From NCBI RefSeq assembly GCF_042666875.1, contig NZ_JBHTCX010000011.1, forward strand, positions 372,001 through 436,000: a stretch of DNA of 64,000 nt, written 5' to 3'. Position numbers and translations under genes: made by a program. Each line of letters opens with the position of its first letter. Position 1 is the first letter of the stretch. The notes under the pieces are model-generated. The model searched no databases, was not told where the DNA came from, and saw only the letters and a list, made by a program, of their open reading frames with translations. Of the stretch, positions 49,023-58,826 are shown in pieces. Source of the DNA: Brachybacterium sp042666875. GTDB taxonomy: Bacteria > Actinomycetota > Actinomycetes > Actinomycetales > Dermabacteraceae.

Positions 49023-49811
49023 ATGGAGCTGGATCTGAGGAACAAGGTGGTCGTGATCACCGGCGCGGCGCGCGGCATCGGAGCCGTCATCGCGCAGCGC
49101 TTCGCCGCCGAGGGCGCGAAGGTGATCGCCTTCGACCTCGCCTTCCCCGACCCCGCGGACGGAGTTGGCGTCGAGGAGGGTCAGGGCGAGGAGCTGCCCG
49201 TCGAGCAGGTCGTGTGCAACGTCGCCGATCCCGAGTCGGTTCAGGCGGCGGTGGACGAGGTGGCCGGCCGCCACGGCACCATCGACGTGCTGGTCAACAA
49301 TGCCGGCATCAACGTCGAGGGCGCGGTGGCGGACATCGAGTGGGCGCGCTGGAAGGCCTGCATGGACGTGAACGTGGGCGGGGCGTTCCTCATGAGCCAG
49401 GCCGTCGCGCCGCTGATGCAGGCCGCCGGCGGCGGACGAATCATCAACGCCGCCTCGTTCGCCGCGATCGTCCCCAGCGTGGCCAGCGCCGCGTACTCCG
49501 CCTCGAAATCCGCCGTGGTGCAGCTGACCCGGGTGCTCGCTTCCGAGCTGGGGCCGTGGGACATCACTGTCAACGCCTACGCCCCCGGCATGGTGCCCAC
49601 CGCCATGAACGGCTTCGCCGAGATGCCCACCGAGGCGCAGGACCGGCTGCTGGACACCCTCTCCCTGCGTCGCTGGGAGACCCCGGACGACGTCGCGAAC
49701 CTGCTGATCTTCCTGGCCAGCGACCAGGCCTCCTACATCACCGGCACCCTGCTGGACGTCTCCGGCGGCAAGCTGGCCACGCAGATCCCGTCGCGGGCGT
49801 ATGGGCGGTGA
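49023..49811 (+). CDS. Short-chain dehydrogenase/reductase
   Basis: 262 residues. TGAARGIGAVIAQ nucleotide motif, DVLVNNAGINVEG, and INAASFAAIVPSVASAAYSASKSAV with catalytic Ser-Tyr-Lys; the end DQASYITGTLLDVSGGKLA is typical of FabG/gluconate-dehydrogenase-like SDRs. It is divergent from the SDR-GntR operon across a 201-bp gap holding the only A+T-rich stretch nearby (around 48942-48955, AGTATGCTTTTT), a likely promoter. Substrate unknown. Confidence 0.93.
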   Translation: MELDLRNKVVVITGAARGIGAVIAQRFAAEGAKVIAFDLAFPDPADGVGVEEGQGEELPVEQVVCNVADPESVQAAVDEVAGRHGTIDVLVNNAGINVEGAVADIEWARWKACMDVNVGGAFLMSQAVAPLMQAAGGGRIINAASFAAIVPSVASAAYSASKSAVVQLTRVLASELGPWDITVNAYAPGMVPTAMNGFAEMPTEAQDRLLDTLSLRRWETPDDVANLLIFLASDQASYITGTLLDVSGGKLATQIPSRAYGR

Positions 49812-49900
49812 CGTCGTCTCCGAGTGATCGTTGATCATCTCCGTCCCTCCGGTAACGTGCGTTCACACCATCCCTTGTGCACGATCCCGGAAGGATCGAC

Positions 49901-51340
49901 ATGTCGGTTCCCCCAGGGCAGAACCCCGATGCCCAGCCCGATTCCCTGCTTCCGAACGACCGGCTCGAACTGTACGGAGGCCGCTGGGCCGGGCTGATCC
50001 CGGCCGCCGTCCTCATCGCGGTGATGTCGTGGCTGTCCATCACCGAACGCGCCTCGATCTCGGCGTTCTGGGTCGGGGGGTTCCTCGCCCTGGTCATCGG
50101 CATGGCCTTGGCCCGCAACCGCACCCGGTACGCGGAGACGATCGTGCGCGGACTGACGGACCGGACCGGCGCGATGGTGATCCTCGCGTTCGTCTTCGCC
50201 GGCGTGTTCGGGGCCATCATGAAAGCGGCCGGGCTGGTGGACGGCCTGCTCTGGCTCGGCCTCCAGACGGGCCTGACCGGCTCCTGGTTCACGGTGCTGG
50301 CCTTCCTACTGGCCTGCGTCTTCGGTGCCGGCACGGGAACCAGCGTGGGCACCGTTCAGGCGATGGTGCCCGTGCTGTACCCCGCGGGCGTACTGCTCGG
50401 CGCCGACCCCACGATGCTCGCGGTCGCGATCCTGGCCGGTGGCGCGTTCGGCGACAATATCGCGCCGATCTCGGACACCACGGTGACCTCGTCCTTCACG
50501 CAGGACGCCGAGCTGGGCTCCGTCGTACGGTCCCGGCTTCCTCTCGCACTGTCGGCAGCGGCGGTCGCGCTGGTGGTGTTCGCGATCTTCGGCGGCGGTG
50601 GCGACGTGACCGAGGCCGACCAGAACGCCACCGGGGCGATCGGACTGATCCAGATCATTCCCTTCGCACTCGTGCTCACCCTCGCGCTGCTGCGCCGCCA
50701 CCTGTTCGTCTCGCTGACATGGGGCATCGTCAGCGCCGTCGTGATCGGGCTGGTCACCGGCCAGCTGCAGATCGGCGCCATCTTCTCGATCCCGGGTGAA
50801 CGCGGTGACTCCACGGGTCTGCTGGAGGACGGCATGGGTGGCGTGACCGGACTGATCCTGCTCGTTCTACTGATCATGGCCTTCTCTCGTGTCCTCGCCG
50901 AGAGCGGGATGATGGAATCGCTGCTCGCGAAGCTGCAGAATGCCGCCGCTCGCGGCGTGCGCAGCGCCGAGCTCACCATTATCGTGGTCACCTTGATCTT
51001 CACGGTGCCGCTGGGCGCCAACGCCCCGGCGATCCTGCTGGTGGGGCCGACGATCGCGAAGCCGCTCGGCCAGAAGTACGGCTTGAGCCCGGCACGCCGC
51101 GCGAACCTCCTGGACTGCAGTGCCTGCACTCTGTTCTACATGCTGCCCTGGCACAACGCGGTGATCGCCTGGTTCGCCACCGTCACCACGGTCGGGGCGA
51201 CCTCTGACCTGACCGCCCCCGGAATCGGTGCGGCATTCCTGAACCCGTACGCCTGGGCGCTGCTGGCCGTCATCATCCTCTCGGCCGTGACGGGCTGGAA
51301 CCGCACCTACAGCGCCACGAAGGAGACCGTCCCGGCATGA
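49901..51340 (+). CDS. Na+/H+ antiporter, NhaC family
   Basis: 479 residues from ATG 49901, GGAAGGA upstream. About twelve membrane segments. Family signatures: FVFAGVFGAIMKAAGLVDGLL, GAGTGTSVGTVQAMVPVL and GGAFGDNIAPISDTTVTSSFTQD. Members exchange Na+ for H+ or, in some cases, an amino-acid pair such as malate/lactate. It overlaps the Asp/Glu racemase gene by 4 bp (ATGA), suggesting uptake or exchange of an organic acid or amino acid as well as sodium. Confidence 0.92.
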   Translation: MSVPPGQNPDAQPDSLLPNDRLELYGGRWAGLIPAAVLIAVMSWLSITERASISAFWVGGFLALVIGMALARNRTRYAETIVRGLTDRTGAMVILAFVFAGVFGAIMKAAGLVDGLLWLGLQTGLTGSWFTVLAFLLACVFGAGTGTSVGTVQAMVPVLYPAGVLLGADPTMLAVAILAGGAFGDNIAPISDTTVTSSFTQDAELGSVVRSRLPLALSAAAVALVVFAIFGGGGDVTEADQNATGAIGLIQIIPFALVLTLALLRRHLFVSLTWGIVSAVVIGLVTGQLQIGAIFSIPGERGDSTGLLEDGMGGVTGLILLVLLIMAFSRVLAESGMMESLLAKLQNAAARGVRSAELTIIVVTLIFTVPLGANAPAILLVGPTIAKPLGQKYGLSPARRANLLDCSACTLFYMLPWHNAVIAWFATVTTVGATSDLTAPGIGAAFLNPYAWALLAVIILSAVTGWNRTYSATKETVPA

Positions 51341-52026
51341 CCACATCCACGATCGGTGTGCTCGGCGGGATGGGGCCGGCCGCCAGCGTCCACTTCCAGC
51401 AGCGGCTGGTCCAGCTCACCCCGGCCCAGCGCGATGCGGACCATCCCACCACCATCTCGTGGTCCGATCCGCAGATCCCGGACCGGGTCGCCGCCCTGCG
51501 CGGCACCGGGGAGTCTCCGGTGCCGGCTCTGCGCCGCGGAGCCGAGGTGCTCCGCGGCGCGGGAGCCGCGGTGATCGCCGTCCCGTGCAACACCGTCCAT
51601 CCCTTCCTGCCGCAGGTGCTGGGGGAGAGCGGCTACGTCGACATGATCGACAAGGCGGGGCGGGCCGTCGCCGCCCGGGGCATAACCCGTGCGAGCGTGC
51701 TGGCGACCGCGGCGACGCTCGAGCACGGCATGTACGAGCGGGCCCTGGCCGCGCACGGGGTGGAGGCCGCCGCGCCGGCCGAGCAGCAGGCGGAGGTCCT
51801 CGAGATCATCGCCGCGGTGAAGACGGGTGCGGACCGTGCGCCGCTGCGGGAACGACTGCACGCCGTGATCGATGACCAGCTGCGGGGCGGCTGCGACGGC
51901 GTGCTCGTCGCCTGCACGGAACTCTCCGTCCTGATCGCGGAATCGCCGCGGTCGATGGTCGTGGACGCCCTCGACGAGCTCGCCCGAGAGACCCTCCGCC
52001 GGGCGGGGATCAGTCCGGCACGGTGA
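51337..52026 (+). CDS. Aspartate/glutamate racemase family protein
   Basis: 229 residues. IGVLGGMGPAASVHFQQRLV at the start, the first catalytic Cys in AVPCNTVHPFLP and the second in LVACTELSVLI. The family interconverts L- and D-Asp or Glu, or racemises other acidic amides, without cofactor. Translationally coupled to the NhaC antiporter, it overlaps the 3' end of the convergent PLP decarboxylase by 17 bp. Confidence 0.93.
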   Translation: MTTSTIGVLGGMGPAASVHFQQRLVQLTPAQRDADHPTTISWSDPQIPDRVAALRGTGESPVPALRRGAEVLRGAGAAVIAVPCNTVHPFLPQVLGESGYVDMIDKAGRAVAARGITRASVLATAATLEHGMYERALAAHGVEAAAPAEQQAEVLEIIAAVKTGADRAPLRERLHAVIDDQLRGGCDGVLVACTELSVLIAESPRSMVVDALDELARETLRRAGISPAR

Positions 52027-53305
52027 AGCGCTCGTCCAGGTGCTCACGCAGAACCTGGTCGTCGATCGAGCCGCCACGGACCATCACCCCGTAGGAGGCG
52101 CCCGCGCTGTGCGGGGCATCGTCAGCCGATGCCTTCCCCACGGCCCAGGCGACGTCGCCCAGGAACTGTTCGGCGACCTCCCCGTGCCGGGGGAAGGTGA
52201 CCACGTGCAGGGACGGCGGGTCCTCCTGGGTGTCGATCCACCAGCCGCGCTCGCCGAGGGCTCCGGCGATCGCCGGAATCGAGGGCCCGGCGGAGGTGGC
52301 GGCGAACACGCCCATCGGCGGCGTCCCGATCACCTCGAGACCGTTCGCGGCGAGCCCTGCCTGCAGGGTGCGGGCCGTGGTCATGACCTGCGCCACGAGC
52401 TCGCGATATCCTGAGCGGCCCAGAGCGGACAGCGCGGTCCAGGCGGCCGCGGCGGGGCCGACGGGTCGAGTGCCGATCACGCCGGAGGCGGCGTAGGCGC
52501 CGCCGGGCCAGCCGGTGGAGACGTAGTAGCTGGCGTGCCGCAGCTCCGGATTCGCGAACAGCAGCACCGAGGCGCCCTTCATCCCGTACCCGTACTTGTG
52601 CATGTCCACGGACACCGAGATCACTCCGGGCACATCGAGGCCGAACTGCGGAGGCTCCACCCCGGCGGCATCGAGGAACGGCAGAAAGAGCCCGCCCATG
52701 GCGGCGTCGACGTGGACCCCCACGCCAGTTCCGGCCAGGTGGCCTGCGATCTCCGCGATGGGGTCGACCACGCCGAAGGGGAAGCACGGGGCCGACAGGC
52801 ACACGGCGGCGGTGCGGTCATCGACGGCGGCAAGGACGTCGGCGGGCGCGGGCAGACCGTCCGGGCCGACGGGCACGAGCTCCACGGTGAAGCCGAGGTA
52901 GTCCGCGGCCTTCCAGAAGCCCGGGTGCGCGGTCACCGGCATCACCAGGCGGCGACGGGTCTCGTTGCCGGGCAGGTCGCGGTACCCCTTCAGCGCCACC
53001 ATGATCGACTCGGTCCCGCCGGAGGTGAACACGCCGAACGCCTCGGACTCCGGTGCGATCACCGAGGCGACCATCGCGATCGTCTCGGACTCGAACTGCT
53101 GCACGCTCGGGAACGCCGAGGCAGACAGTGCGTTCTCGTGCGCGAACAGGGCAGAGGCCTCATCCACCAGCTGCTGGTGCCAGTCCGGGGAGTCGTAGAC
53201 CAGGGACCAGCCGCGGCCCCCGCGCCAGTCGACGTCGTCTCGGGTGGCGGCCGACCAGCTTCCGCGGATCGCCGACGGGTCCAGGCCATGGTCAGGGAGT
53301 TGCAC
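52010..53305 (-). CDS. PLP-dependent decarboxylase/lyase of the group II fold
   Basis: 431 residues. TSGGTESIMVALKG (cofactor phosphate), HVDAAMGGLFLPF (Asp), and SVDMHKYGYGMKGAS with the PLP Lys. STGWPGGAYAASGVIGTRPVGP matches sphingosine-1-phosphate-lyase-like and related decarboxylases more than glutamate decarboxylases. It acts on an amino acid or amino alcohol. It is convergent with the racemase gene and lies upstream of the amidohydrolase gene in reverse order. Confidence 0.88.
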   Translation of the reverse strand: MQLPDHGLDPSAIRGSWSAATRDDVDWRGGRGWSLVYDSPDWHQQLVDEASALFAHENALSASAFPSVQQFESETIAMVASVIAPESEAFGVFTSGGTESIMVALKGYRDLPGNETRRRLVMPVTAHPGFWKAADYLGFTVELVPVGPDGLPAPADVLAAVDDRTAAVCLSAPCFPFGVVDPIAEIAGHLAGTGVGVHVDAAMGGLFLPFLDAAGVEPPQFGLDVPGVISVSVDMHKYGYGMKGASVLLFANPELRHASYYVSTGWPGGAYAASGVIGTRPVGPAAAAWTALSALGRSGYRELVAQVMTTARTLQAGLAANGLEVIGTPPMGVFAATSAGPSIPAIAGALGERGWWIDTQEDPPSLHVVTFPRHGEVAEQFLGDVAWAVGKASADDAPHSAGASYGVMVRGGSIDDQVLREHLDERFTVPD

Positions 53306-53358
53306 GGGACAACCCTAGCGGCCGCGCCGAGGCCCGCAGTCCTGCGTCGTCACGGGCA

Positions 53359-54987
53359 TTACGCCTCGTAGACGAGCTCCCCGTCCTTGATCGTTGCCAG
53401 CACCTCGAGATCGCGGAGGTCCTGCGGAGCGGTGGTCAGCGGGTCACCGGAGAGGATCACGAGATCGGCGCGCATGCCGGCGCGGAGCGATCCCTTGTCG
53501 TGCTCCTCGCCGTACTGGTAGGCCGCTTCGGCCGTCACGGCGCGCAGCGCTTCCCAGGTGGAGATGCGCTCCTCCAGGCCGACGGGCCGGCCGGTGCGGC
53601 TGACACGGTTCACGGCCGCCCAAATCGACAGCAGCATGTCCGGCGGCGTGACGGGGGAGTCCTGGTGCAGCGTGACCCGAACTCCGCGGTCCAGCGCCGA
53701 ACGCGCCGGGGAGACCCGCCGGCCGCGCACGGGCCCGAAGTTGCGCAGGTGCACATCGCCCCAGAACCAGGTGTGCACGGAGAAGATCGAGGCGATCATG
53801 CCCAGCGGCGCCATCCGCTCCAGCTGATCATCGCGCACCGTCTGGGCGTGGATCATCACCGGGCGGGTCTTGAGCCAGTCCGGATATTCGGCGCCAACGC
53901 GCTCGGCGGTGCTCACCCACAGCTCCGCGGCCGCGTCACCGTTGCAGTGCACGATCAGCTGCCGCCCCTGCTCGGCGACGGTGCGCGTGAACTCCTCGAC
54001 CTCAGCGGGCGTATGGATCGGGTAGGCGCAGCCGGGGTTCTCATCGCCCGGGACCGGCTCGTAGGGCTCGCTCATCCAGGCCGATCGGGCCTGCGGCGAA
54101 CCGTCGAGGATCATCTTGTACCCGCCCAGGCGCAGCCGGCCCACGTAGTCCCCGGCGAACTCCGGATACCGGTCGTAGGCGACGGTCTCGGACTGGACGA
54201 CGGGATAGACGACCACGTCCAGCCCGAGGCCTCCTGAGCGGGCGGCCGCGGCGAGTCCGTCGACGGTGGCGGGATCGGCAGCGCCCTCCTGCGCGGTGGT
54301 GATGCCATGACGCAGGTAGTCCTGGACGGCGAGCCGCACGGAGCGGGCCGGGTCGGACGCGCCGCCAGGTAGCAGACCACCGCTGCCTCCGGGGGAGAGG
54401 ATCGCTGCGAAGGCCGCCATCGCGGGATGCTCCTCGACGTACCCGTCCGGGGTGCCATCGGCGCCGCGCCCGAAGCGGCCCCCCTCGGGATCCGGGGTCT
54501 CAGCCGTCAGGCCTGCACTCTCCACGAGGAACGAATTCCCGACGGCGACGTGCATGCTGCGGTGCAGAGCGAACACGGGCAGGTCGGTGGCGACCTGGTC
54601 GAGGTCGTATCGGGTGGGGTGGCGGCCTTCGGCCAGGAGGTTCGGGTCGTACTTCGCGCCGATCAACGGGGACCTGTCGGAGGGATCGCGCTCGGCGAGA
54701 CGCGTGCGGAACGCGGCGACGATGTCGGCGATGCTGCCGGAGTGCTCGAGGTCGACCAGCGCGGAGAGCGCCCCGTGCTGGAGCAGATGACCGTGCGAAT
54801 CGATGAACGAGGGCATCAGCGTGCGTCCGGCCAGGTCCACCTCGGTGACGTCGGCGCCTGCCTGCGTACGGGCCTCGGCGAGCGGGCCGACGAACGCGAT
54901 CCGGCCATCGCGGACCAGCACGGAGTCTGGTGCGTCGTCCTGGTCGACCATCGTCAGGATGCGTCCGGAACGGTAAAGCGTCTCCAC
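53359..54987 (-). CDS. Amidohydrolase, YtcJ type
   Basis: 542 residues. N-terminal barrel strand RTLMPSFIDSHGHLLQHG with the HxH metal site, VHCNGDAAAELW and MIHAQTVRDDQLERM with the later His, and VTLHQDSPVTPPDML with the Asp. Family 3 of metal-dependent amidohydrolases, hydrolysing amides or cyclic ureas of unknown identity. It begins 76 bp after the GltS-like gene stop and forms a leftward pair with it. Confidence 0.9.
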   Translation of the reverse strand: METLYRSGRILTMVDQDDAPDSVLVRDGRIAFVGPLAEARTQAGADVTEVDLAGRTLMPSFIDSHGHLLQHGALSALVDLEHSGSIADIVAAFRTRLAERDPSDRSPLIGAKYDPNLLAEGRHPTRYDLDQVATDLPVFALHRSMHVAVGNSFLVESAGLTAETPDPEGGRFGRGADGTPDGYVEEHPAMAAFAAILSPGGSGGLLPGGASDPARSVRLAVQDYLRHGITTAQEGAADPATVDGLAAAARSGGLGLDVVVYPVVQSETVAYDRYPEFAGDYVGRLRLGGYKMILDGSPQARSAWMSEPYEPVPGDENPGCAYPIHTPAEVEEFTRTVAEQGRQLIVHCNGDAAAELWVSTAERVGAEYPDWLKTRPVMIHAQTVRDDQLERMAPLGMIASIFSVHTWFWGDVHLRNFGPVRGRRVSPARSALDRGVRVTLHQDSPVTPPDMLLSIWAAVNRVSRTGRPVGLEERISTWEALRAVTAEAAYQYGEEHDKGSLRAGMRADLVILSGDPLTTAPQDLRDLEVLATIKDGELVYEA

Positions 54988-55063
54988 GGGGTGGGTCCTT
55001 CTCTCGAGCGGTTCTGTGCTGGCGATCGTGCCACGGCGGGGCGTGCCGCGCGGAGGAGGGAGA

Positions 55064-56485
55064 TCAGGCGCCGGTGACCGAGGCCGCGTCCTGATCGGTG
55101 TCGGGAGCGGCTCCCTGGGCAGTGCCGCGCAGGCTCCAGGTGCGGGAGCCGAAGGAGCGCGTCAGGAGCATGATCAGGAAGTAGCCGAGAGTCAGAGCCG
55201 CCATGATGCCCAGCGCCGCGGGGAGGCCGAGCTCGCCGGCGAAGGCCGCGGAGATCGTGAGCATCGCGGGGATGTACAGCATCTCGGGAAGGTTCATCAG
55301 GCCCATCTCGGCCATGGTGGTGGTGCGCATGCGCGGGTCGAGGATCCGCACCAGGGCGAGGCCCGTGGGGGTGGTCCCGGTCAGGGTGCCGTACATGCCC
55401 ATCGTGCGCTCGAAATCGTGGTCGCTGCCGTAGCGCTGGCCGATCAGGAAGACCATCACCACGGTGGCAGCGATGACCAGCACCACGGTGACCAGGATCG
55501 GCACGATCCAGGCGGCGACGACCGCGGCCTGGACGGCCATGAAGGAGGCGACCACGACGAAGTCGGTGGAGAAGCCGGTGATCTTGGCCTGAAGCCTGCG
55601 GTCCATCAGGTGCTCGACGTTCAGCCGGCGCAGCACCCAGCGCAGGAAGTAGGCGGACAGCAGCCCGTTCATGAACATCATCCCGCTGATGGTGTCGCCG
55701 AAGAAGCCGGGGATGAACGCGAAGAGCCATGAGAGGCCGTGGGCGAGGATGTAGGCGACGCCCATCATGGCGAAGTGGAAGGTGAGGGTGTCGATGCTGC
55801 CCGAGAACGTCGTCTCGGAGCCCATCGTCTCGGTCTCCTCCTCGTCCCGGAAGTACCCCTTGCCGACGGAGTCGGAGATGCCCATCGAGTGGGTGGCCAG
55901 GCCCCGGTTCATGCCCCACTTGGCCAGCGGCACACCCACCAGGAAGGCGGCGGCGAACCCGACGGAGGCGAACGCCAGCCCGACGTCCACGGCGTTGTCC
56001 CAGCCCTGCTGTTCGAAGATCCCCGCGAACGTGACGGCCTGGCCGGGCCCCTGGGCGAAGGCGAAGGGCACCATGAAGCCGTACATGGCGTCCATGCCGC
56101 CGAAGCGCCCGGTGGTCGCGACGATCGCGACCCCGAGCAGCGCCTGCACGGCGAACACAAGGGTCCACGTCAGGCCCATCGCCCACGCGCCGCGCAGCAG
56201 CACCTTCTGCGTCTGCCCGCCCCCTCCCGAGCCCGGGGGCGGGGGCGTGAGCCCGATGGAGATGAAGGAGAGGGTGAAAAGCTCGGCGGTGAGCGTGGCG
56301 AACATGGCGCTGTCCACGCCGTCGAACACTCCGGAGAGGCCGAGGTTCATGGCGATCGCACCGAGGAACCCGGCGATCACGAATGCCGGTACGAGGTTGC
56401 TGCGGAAGGCGGGAACCCACCGCCGTACCGCCATCCCGATCAGACAGAAGGCACCGATGAGGGACAGGCCGAACAGCGCTGACAC
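55064..56485 (-). CDS. Sodium/glutamate symporter-like protein (GltS/ESS family)
   Basis: 473 residues from GTG 56485, chosen for AAGGAG 8 nt upstream; the frame is open further but lacks a good start. Two similar halves with about ten membrane segments. FGLSLIGAFCLIGMAVRR starts it, and AFAQGPGQAVTFAGIFEQQGWDNAVDVGLAFASVGFAAAFLVGVPLA follows the family's central helix and reentrant loop, where GltS has GGHGT. In place of that motif it reads AQGPGQA, so the substrate may differ from glutamate. Beside an amidohydrolase and near the racemase. Confidence 0.78.
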   Translation of the reverse strand: MSALFGLSLIGAFCLIGMAVRRWVPAFRSNLVPAFVIAGFLGAIAMNLGLSGVFDGVDSAMFATLTAELFTLSFISIGLTPPPPGSGGGGQTQKVLLRGAWAMGLTWTLVFAVQALLGVAIVATTGRFGGMDAMYGFMVPFAFAQGPGQAVTFAGIFEQQGWDNAVDVGLAFASVGFAAAFLVGVPLAKWGMNRGLATHSMGISDSVGKGYFRDEEETETMGSETTFSGSIDTLTFHFAMMGVAYILAHGLSWLFAFIPGFFGDTISGMMFMNGLLSAYFLRWVLRRLNVEHLMDRRLQAKITGFSTDFVVVASFMAVQAAVVAAWIVPILVTVVLVIAATVVMVFLIGQRYGSDHDFERTMGMYGTLTGTTPTGLALVRILDPRMRTTTMAEMGLMNLPEMLYIPAMLTISAAFAGELGLPAALGIMAALTLGYFLIMLLTRSFGSRTWSLRGTAQGAAPDTDQDAASVTGA

Positions 56486-56546
56486 GGGGAGAACTCCTTG
56501 TCGTCGTCCCGCTGCGGACGCTGTGGGTCGGGGAGCGGGGCGCGAA

Positions 56547-56578
56547 TGATCGTCGTGGGGTCTGATCGTCGTGGGGTC
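56547..56578. repeat. 16-bp tandem duplication
   Basis: TGATCGTCGTGGGGTC occurs twice head to tail at 56547-56562 and 56563-56578, in the 310-bp divergent gap between the GltS-like gene and the taurine-type operon. The same gap has CAGGAA...TTCCCTG around 56650-56667, an imperfect dyad. A regulatory role is possible but unproven. Confidence 0.55.
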
Positions 56579-56795
56579 GGAGGCTATCGTGTCCGTGGGC
56601 TTTGCCGTCGGCGCCGCCGCGCCTCGCGAATGAACGCTGACGTAACAATCAGGAACCATATTCCCTGTCGTGTGCCGCACAGGCGCCCAGTCGGGGCATA
56701 GTCCGGCGCGGGGCCGTTTCCGCCTGCGGCGATGCGGTACTGTCCCAGCAGCGCACCGGCGATATGTGGCAGACGGGATGGAGTGGCAACGACGT

Positions 56796-57716
56796 ATGAG
56801 TGACGGAGACAGCGCGGCAGGAACCGTCCCGGCGTCCGCTGCACCCGGATCCGACGCGGACGATGCCAGCTCCCAGCAGGTCGTCAAGGCCGCGCGCCGC
56901 GGCAGGTCCCGGCGCATCCGGCGCAACCGCCTGCTGCAGGCCGGGGTTCTGGTCGCCGTGCTGGCGATCTGGTGGCTGATCACCGCACTGAAACTCATCG
57001 ATCCCTTGTACCTGCCCAGTCCGCAGTCGGTGCTCGGCTCCTTCATCAACGCCAACCGGTGCCTCGTGGTCGACGAGGCCTCCGGCCGGACTGTGTGCGG
57101 GGTGCAGAACTACTACCTGTGGGAGCACCTGCTTGCTTCCCTCCAGCGCATCGGCGTCGGCGTCGCCCTCGCTGCGGTCGCCGGAATCGCCCTCGGCTTC
57201 CTCATGAGCATGTGGGAACCGGCGAACACGGCACTCGCTCCCTACCTGAACTTCCTGCGGGCGCTGCCTCCGCTGGGCTATATCGGCCTGATCATCGTCT
57301 GGGTCGGCATCGGCGATCTCTCGAAGTTCCTGCTGCTGTTCCTGGCCGCCTTCCCGCCGATCGTCATCGCCACCATCGACGGAGTCCGCGGCGTGCGCGA
57401 GGACTACATCTCCGCGGCCCGCAGCATGGGCGCCGGGCCGCCGGAGATAGCGCGCTTCGTCGTGCTGCCGGCCGCTACCGCCTCCATCTTCTCCGGCGTG
57501 CGGCTCGCGGTCGGGTTCGCCTGGACCACCGTGGTGGCCGCAGAGCTCAACAACGGCATCCCCGGGATCGGCGGCCTCGCCTACATCTCCGGCACGCAGC
57601 TGAACACGTCGCTCACGATCGCCTGCATCATCGTCATCGGTCTCGTCGCGGTCGCCCTCGACGGCTGCATCCGCTGGATCGGCGACCGCCTGGTGCCCTG
57701 GCAGGGAAAGGTCTGA
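56796..57716 (+). CDS. ABC transporter permease, taurine/sulfonate (SsuC/TauC) type
   Basis: 306 residues; ATG 56796 follows a weak site and ATG 56778 is possible. About 50 polar N-terminal residues precede six membrane segments and the family block PLYLPSPQSVLGSF, ALGFLMSMW and the coupling loop ISAARSMGAGPPEIARFVVLPAATA. Operon with a binding protein and an ATPase. It imports taurine, alkanesulfonates, nitrate or a similar small anion. Confidence 0.9.
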   Translation: MSDGDSAAGTVPASAAPGSDADDASSQQVVKAARRGRSRRIRRNRLLQAGVLVAVLAIWWLITALKLIDPLYLPSPQSVLGSFINANRCLVVDEASGRTVCGVQNYYLWEHLLASLQRIGVGVALAAVAGIALGFLMSMWEPANTALAPYLNFLRALPPLGYIGLIIVWVGIGDLSKFLLLFLAAFPPIVIATIDGVRGVREDYISAARSMGAGPPEIARFVVLPAATASIFSGVRLAVGFAWTTVVAAELNNGIPGIGGLAYISGTQLNTSLTIACIIVIGLVAVALDGCIRWIGDRLVPWQGKV

Positions 57717-57719
57717 CCG

Positions 57720-58826
57720 ATGATCACCACGCCCCCCGCTCTCGGTCGCCCGTCTACGGGCCATCGCCGCCCGGGCACCCCGCTGCGGATCGCCGCGGCC
57801 TCGCTCGGTCTCGTGCTGGCCCTGAGCGGCTGCGTGCAATCGGGCCGCACCAGCCACCCCGACAACTTCGAGGGCGAGACCGCCTGCCCGGTCGAGCCGG
57901 ATCCGAGCATCACCACCTCCGCCCGCATCGCGTGGCAGGCGATCCCCAACGGGGACCTGGTGATCAAGGACCTCGAGCTGTTGGAGGCCTGCATGCCCGA
58001 GGCAGACATCTCCTGGGTCAAGATGAACTCGGGCGGCGACGTCATCCAGGCGTTCGGCTCCGACTCCCTGGACATCGCCCAGGTCGGCTCCAGCCCCGCT
58101 GTGAAAGCTGCCTCCCCGCCGCTGTCCAAGGACATCAAAGCGATCTGGATCAGCGACGTCATCGGCCAGGCCGAATCCCTGGTCGCCAAGGACCCGGCCG
58201 TGGAAGAGCTCGCCGACCTCGAGGGCAAGACGATCGCCGTGCCGTTCGGATCCACAGCCCACTACTCGCTGCTCACGGCGCTGGATGAAGCCGGCCTCGG
58301 CGACGCGGTGAGGGTCATCAATCTTGCGCCTGATGCGATCCTGGCCGCCTGGCAGCGCGACGAGATCGACGCCGCCTGGATCTGGCAGCCCACCCAGGCG
58401 GAGCTCCTCGAGGACGGTCACGCGATCCTCTCCAGCGAGGACAGCGCCGAGATGGGCGCCCCGACGTACGACATGGTCGCCGGCACCGGCTCCTTCGTCA
58501 CCGAGAACCCCGAGTTCATGCGGATGTGGACACTCGTGCAGGGCGAGGGCGCCCGGCTGCTGACCGAGGAGCCGGAGACAGCCGCGACCTCGATCGCGGT
58601 GCAGCTGGACATTCCGCCCGAGGACGCCGAGCAGCTCCTGGAGGGGTACATCTTCCCCACCCTGGAGGAGCAGGCCGGCCCCGACTACTTCGGCGGCGGG
58701 CTCGCAGACGACTTCCGCAGCACCGCCGAGTTCCTGGAGGGACAGCAGGAGATCGACGCGCTCGCCGAGGACGGTGACTACCAGGAGATGCCCTACTCCG
58801 AGGCGATCGAGGAGGCCTCAACATGA
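57720..58826 (+). CDS. Taurine/sulfonate-type binding lipoprotein
   Basis: 368 residues. Signal with lipobox LALSGC near residue 38, then a TauA/SsuA-like domain: ARIAWQAIPNGDLVIKDLELL, VKMNSGGDVIQAFGSDSLDIAQVGSSPAV (the ligand-binding block), DLEGKTIAVPFGSTAHYSLL and WQRDEIDAAWIWQPTQ. It starts 3 bp after the permease stop. The substrate is an inference from the family. Confidence 0.9.
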   Translation: MITTPPALGRPSTGHRRPGTPLRIAAASLGLVLALSGCVQSGRTSHPDNFEGETACPVEPDPSITTSARIAWQAIPNGDLVIKDLELLEACMPEADISWVKMNSGGDVIQAFGSDSLDIAQVGSSPAVKAASPPLSKDIKAIWISDVIGQAESLVAKDPAVEELADLEGKTIAVPFGSTAHYSLLTALDEAGLGDAVRVINLAPDAILAAWQRDEIDAAWIWQPTQAELLEDGHAILSSEDSAEMGAPTYDMVAGTGSFVTENPEFMRMWTLVQGEGARLLTEEPETAATSIAVQLDIPPEDAEQLLEGYIFPTLEEQAGPDYFGGGLADDFRSTAEFLEGQQEIDALAEDGDYQEMPYSEAIEEAST

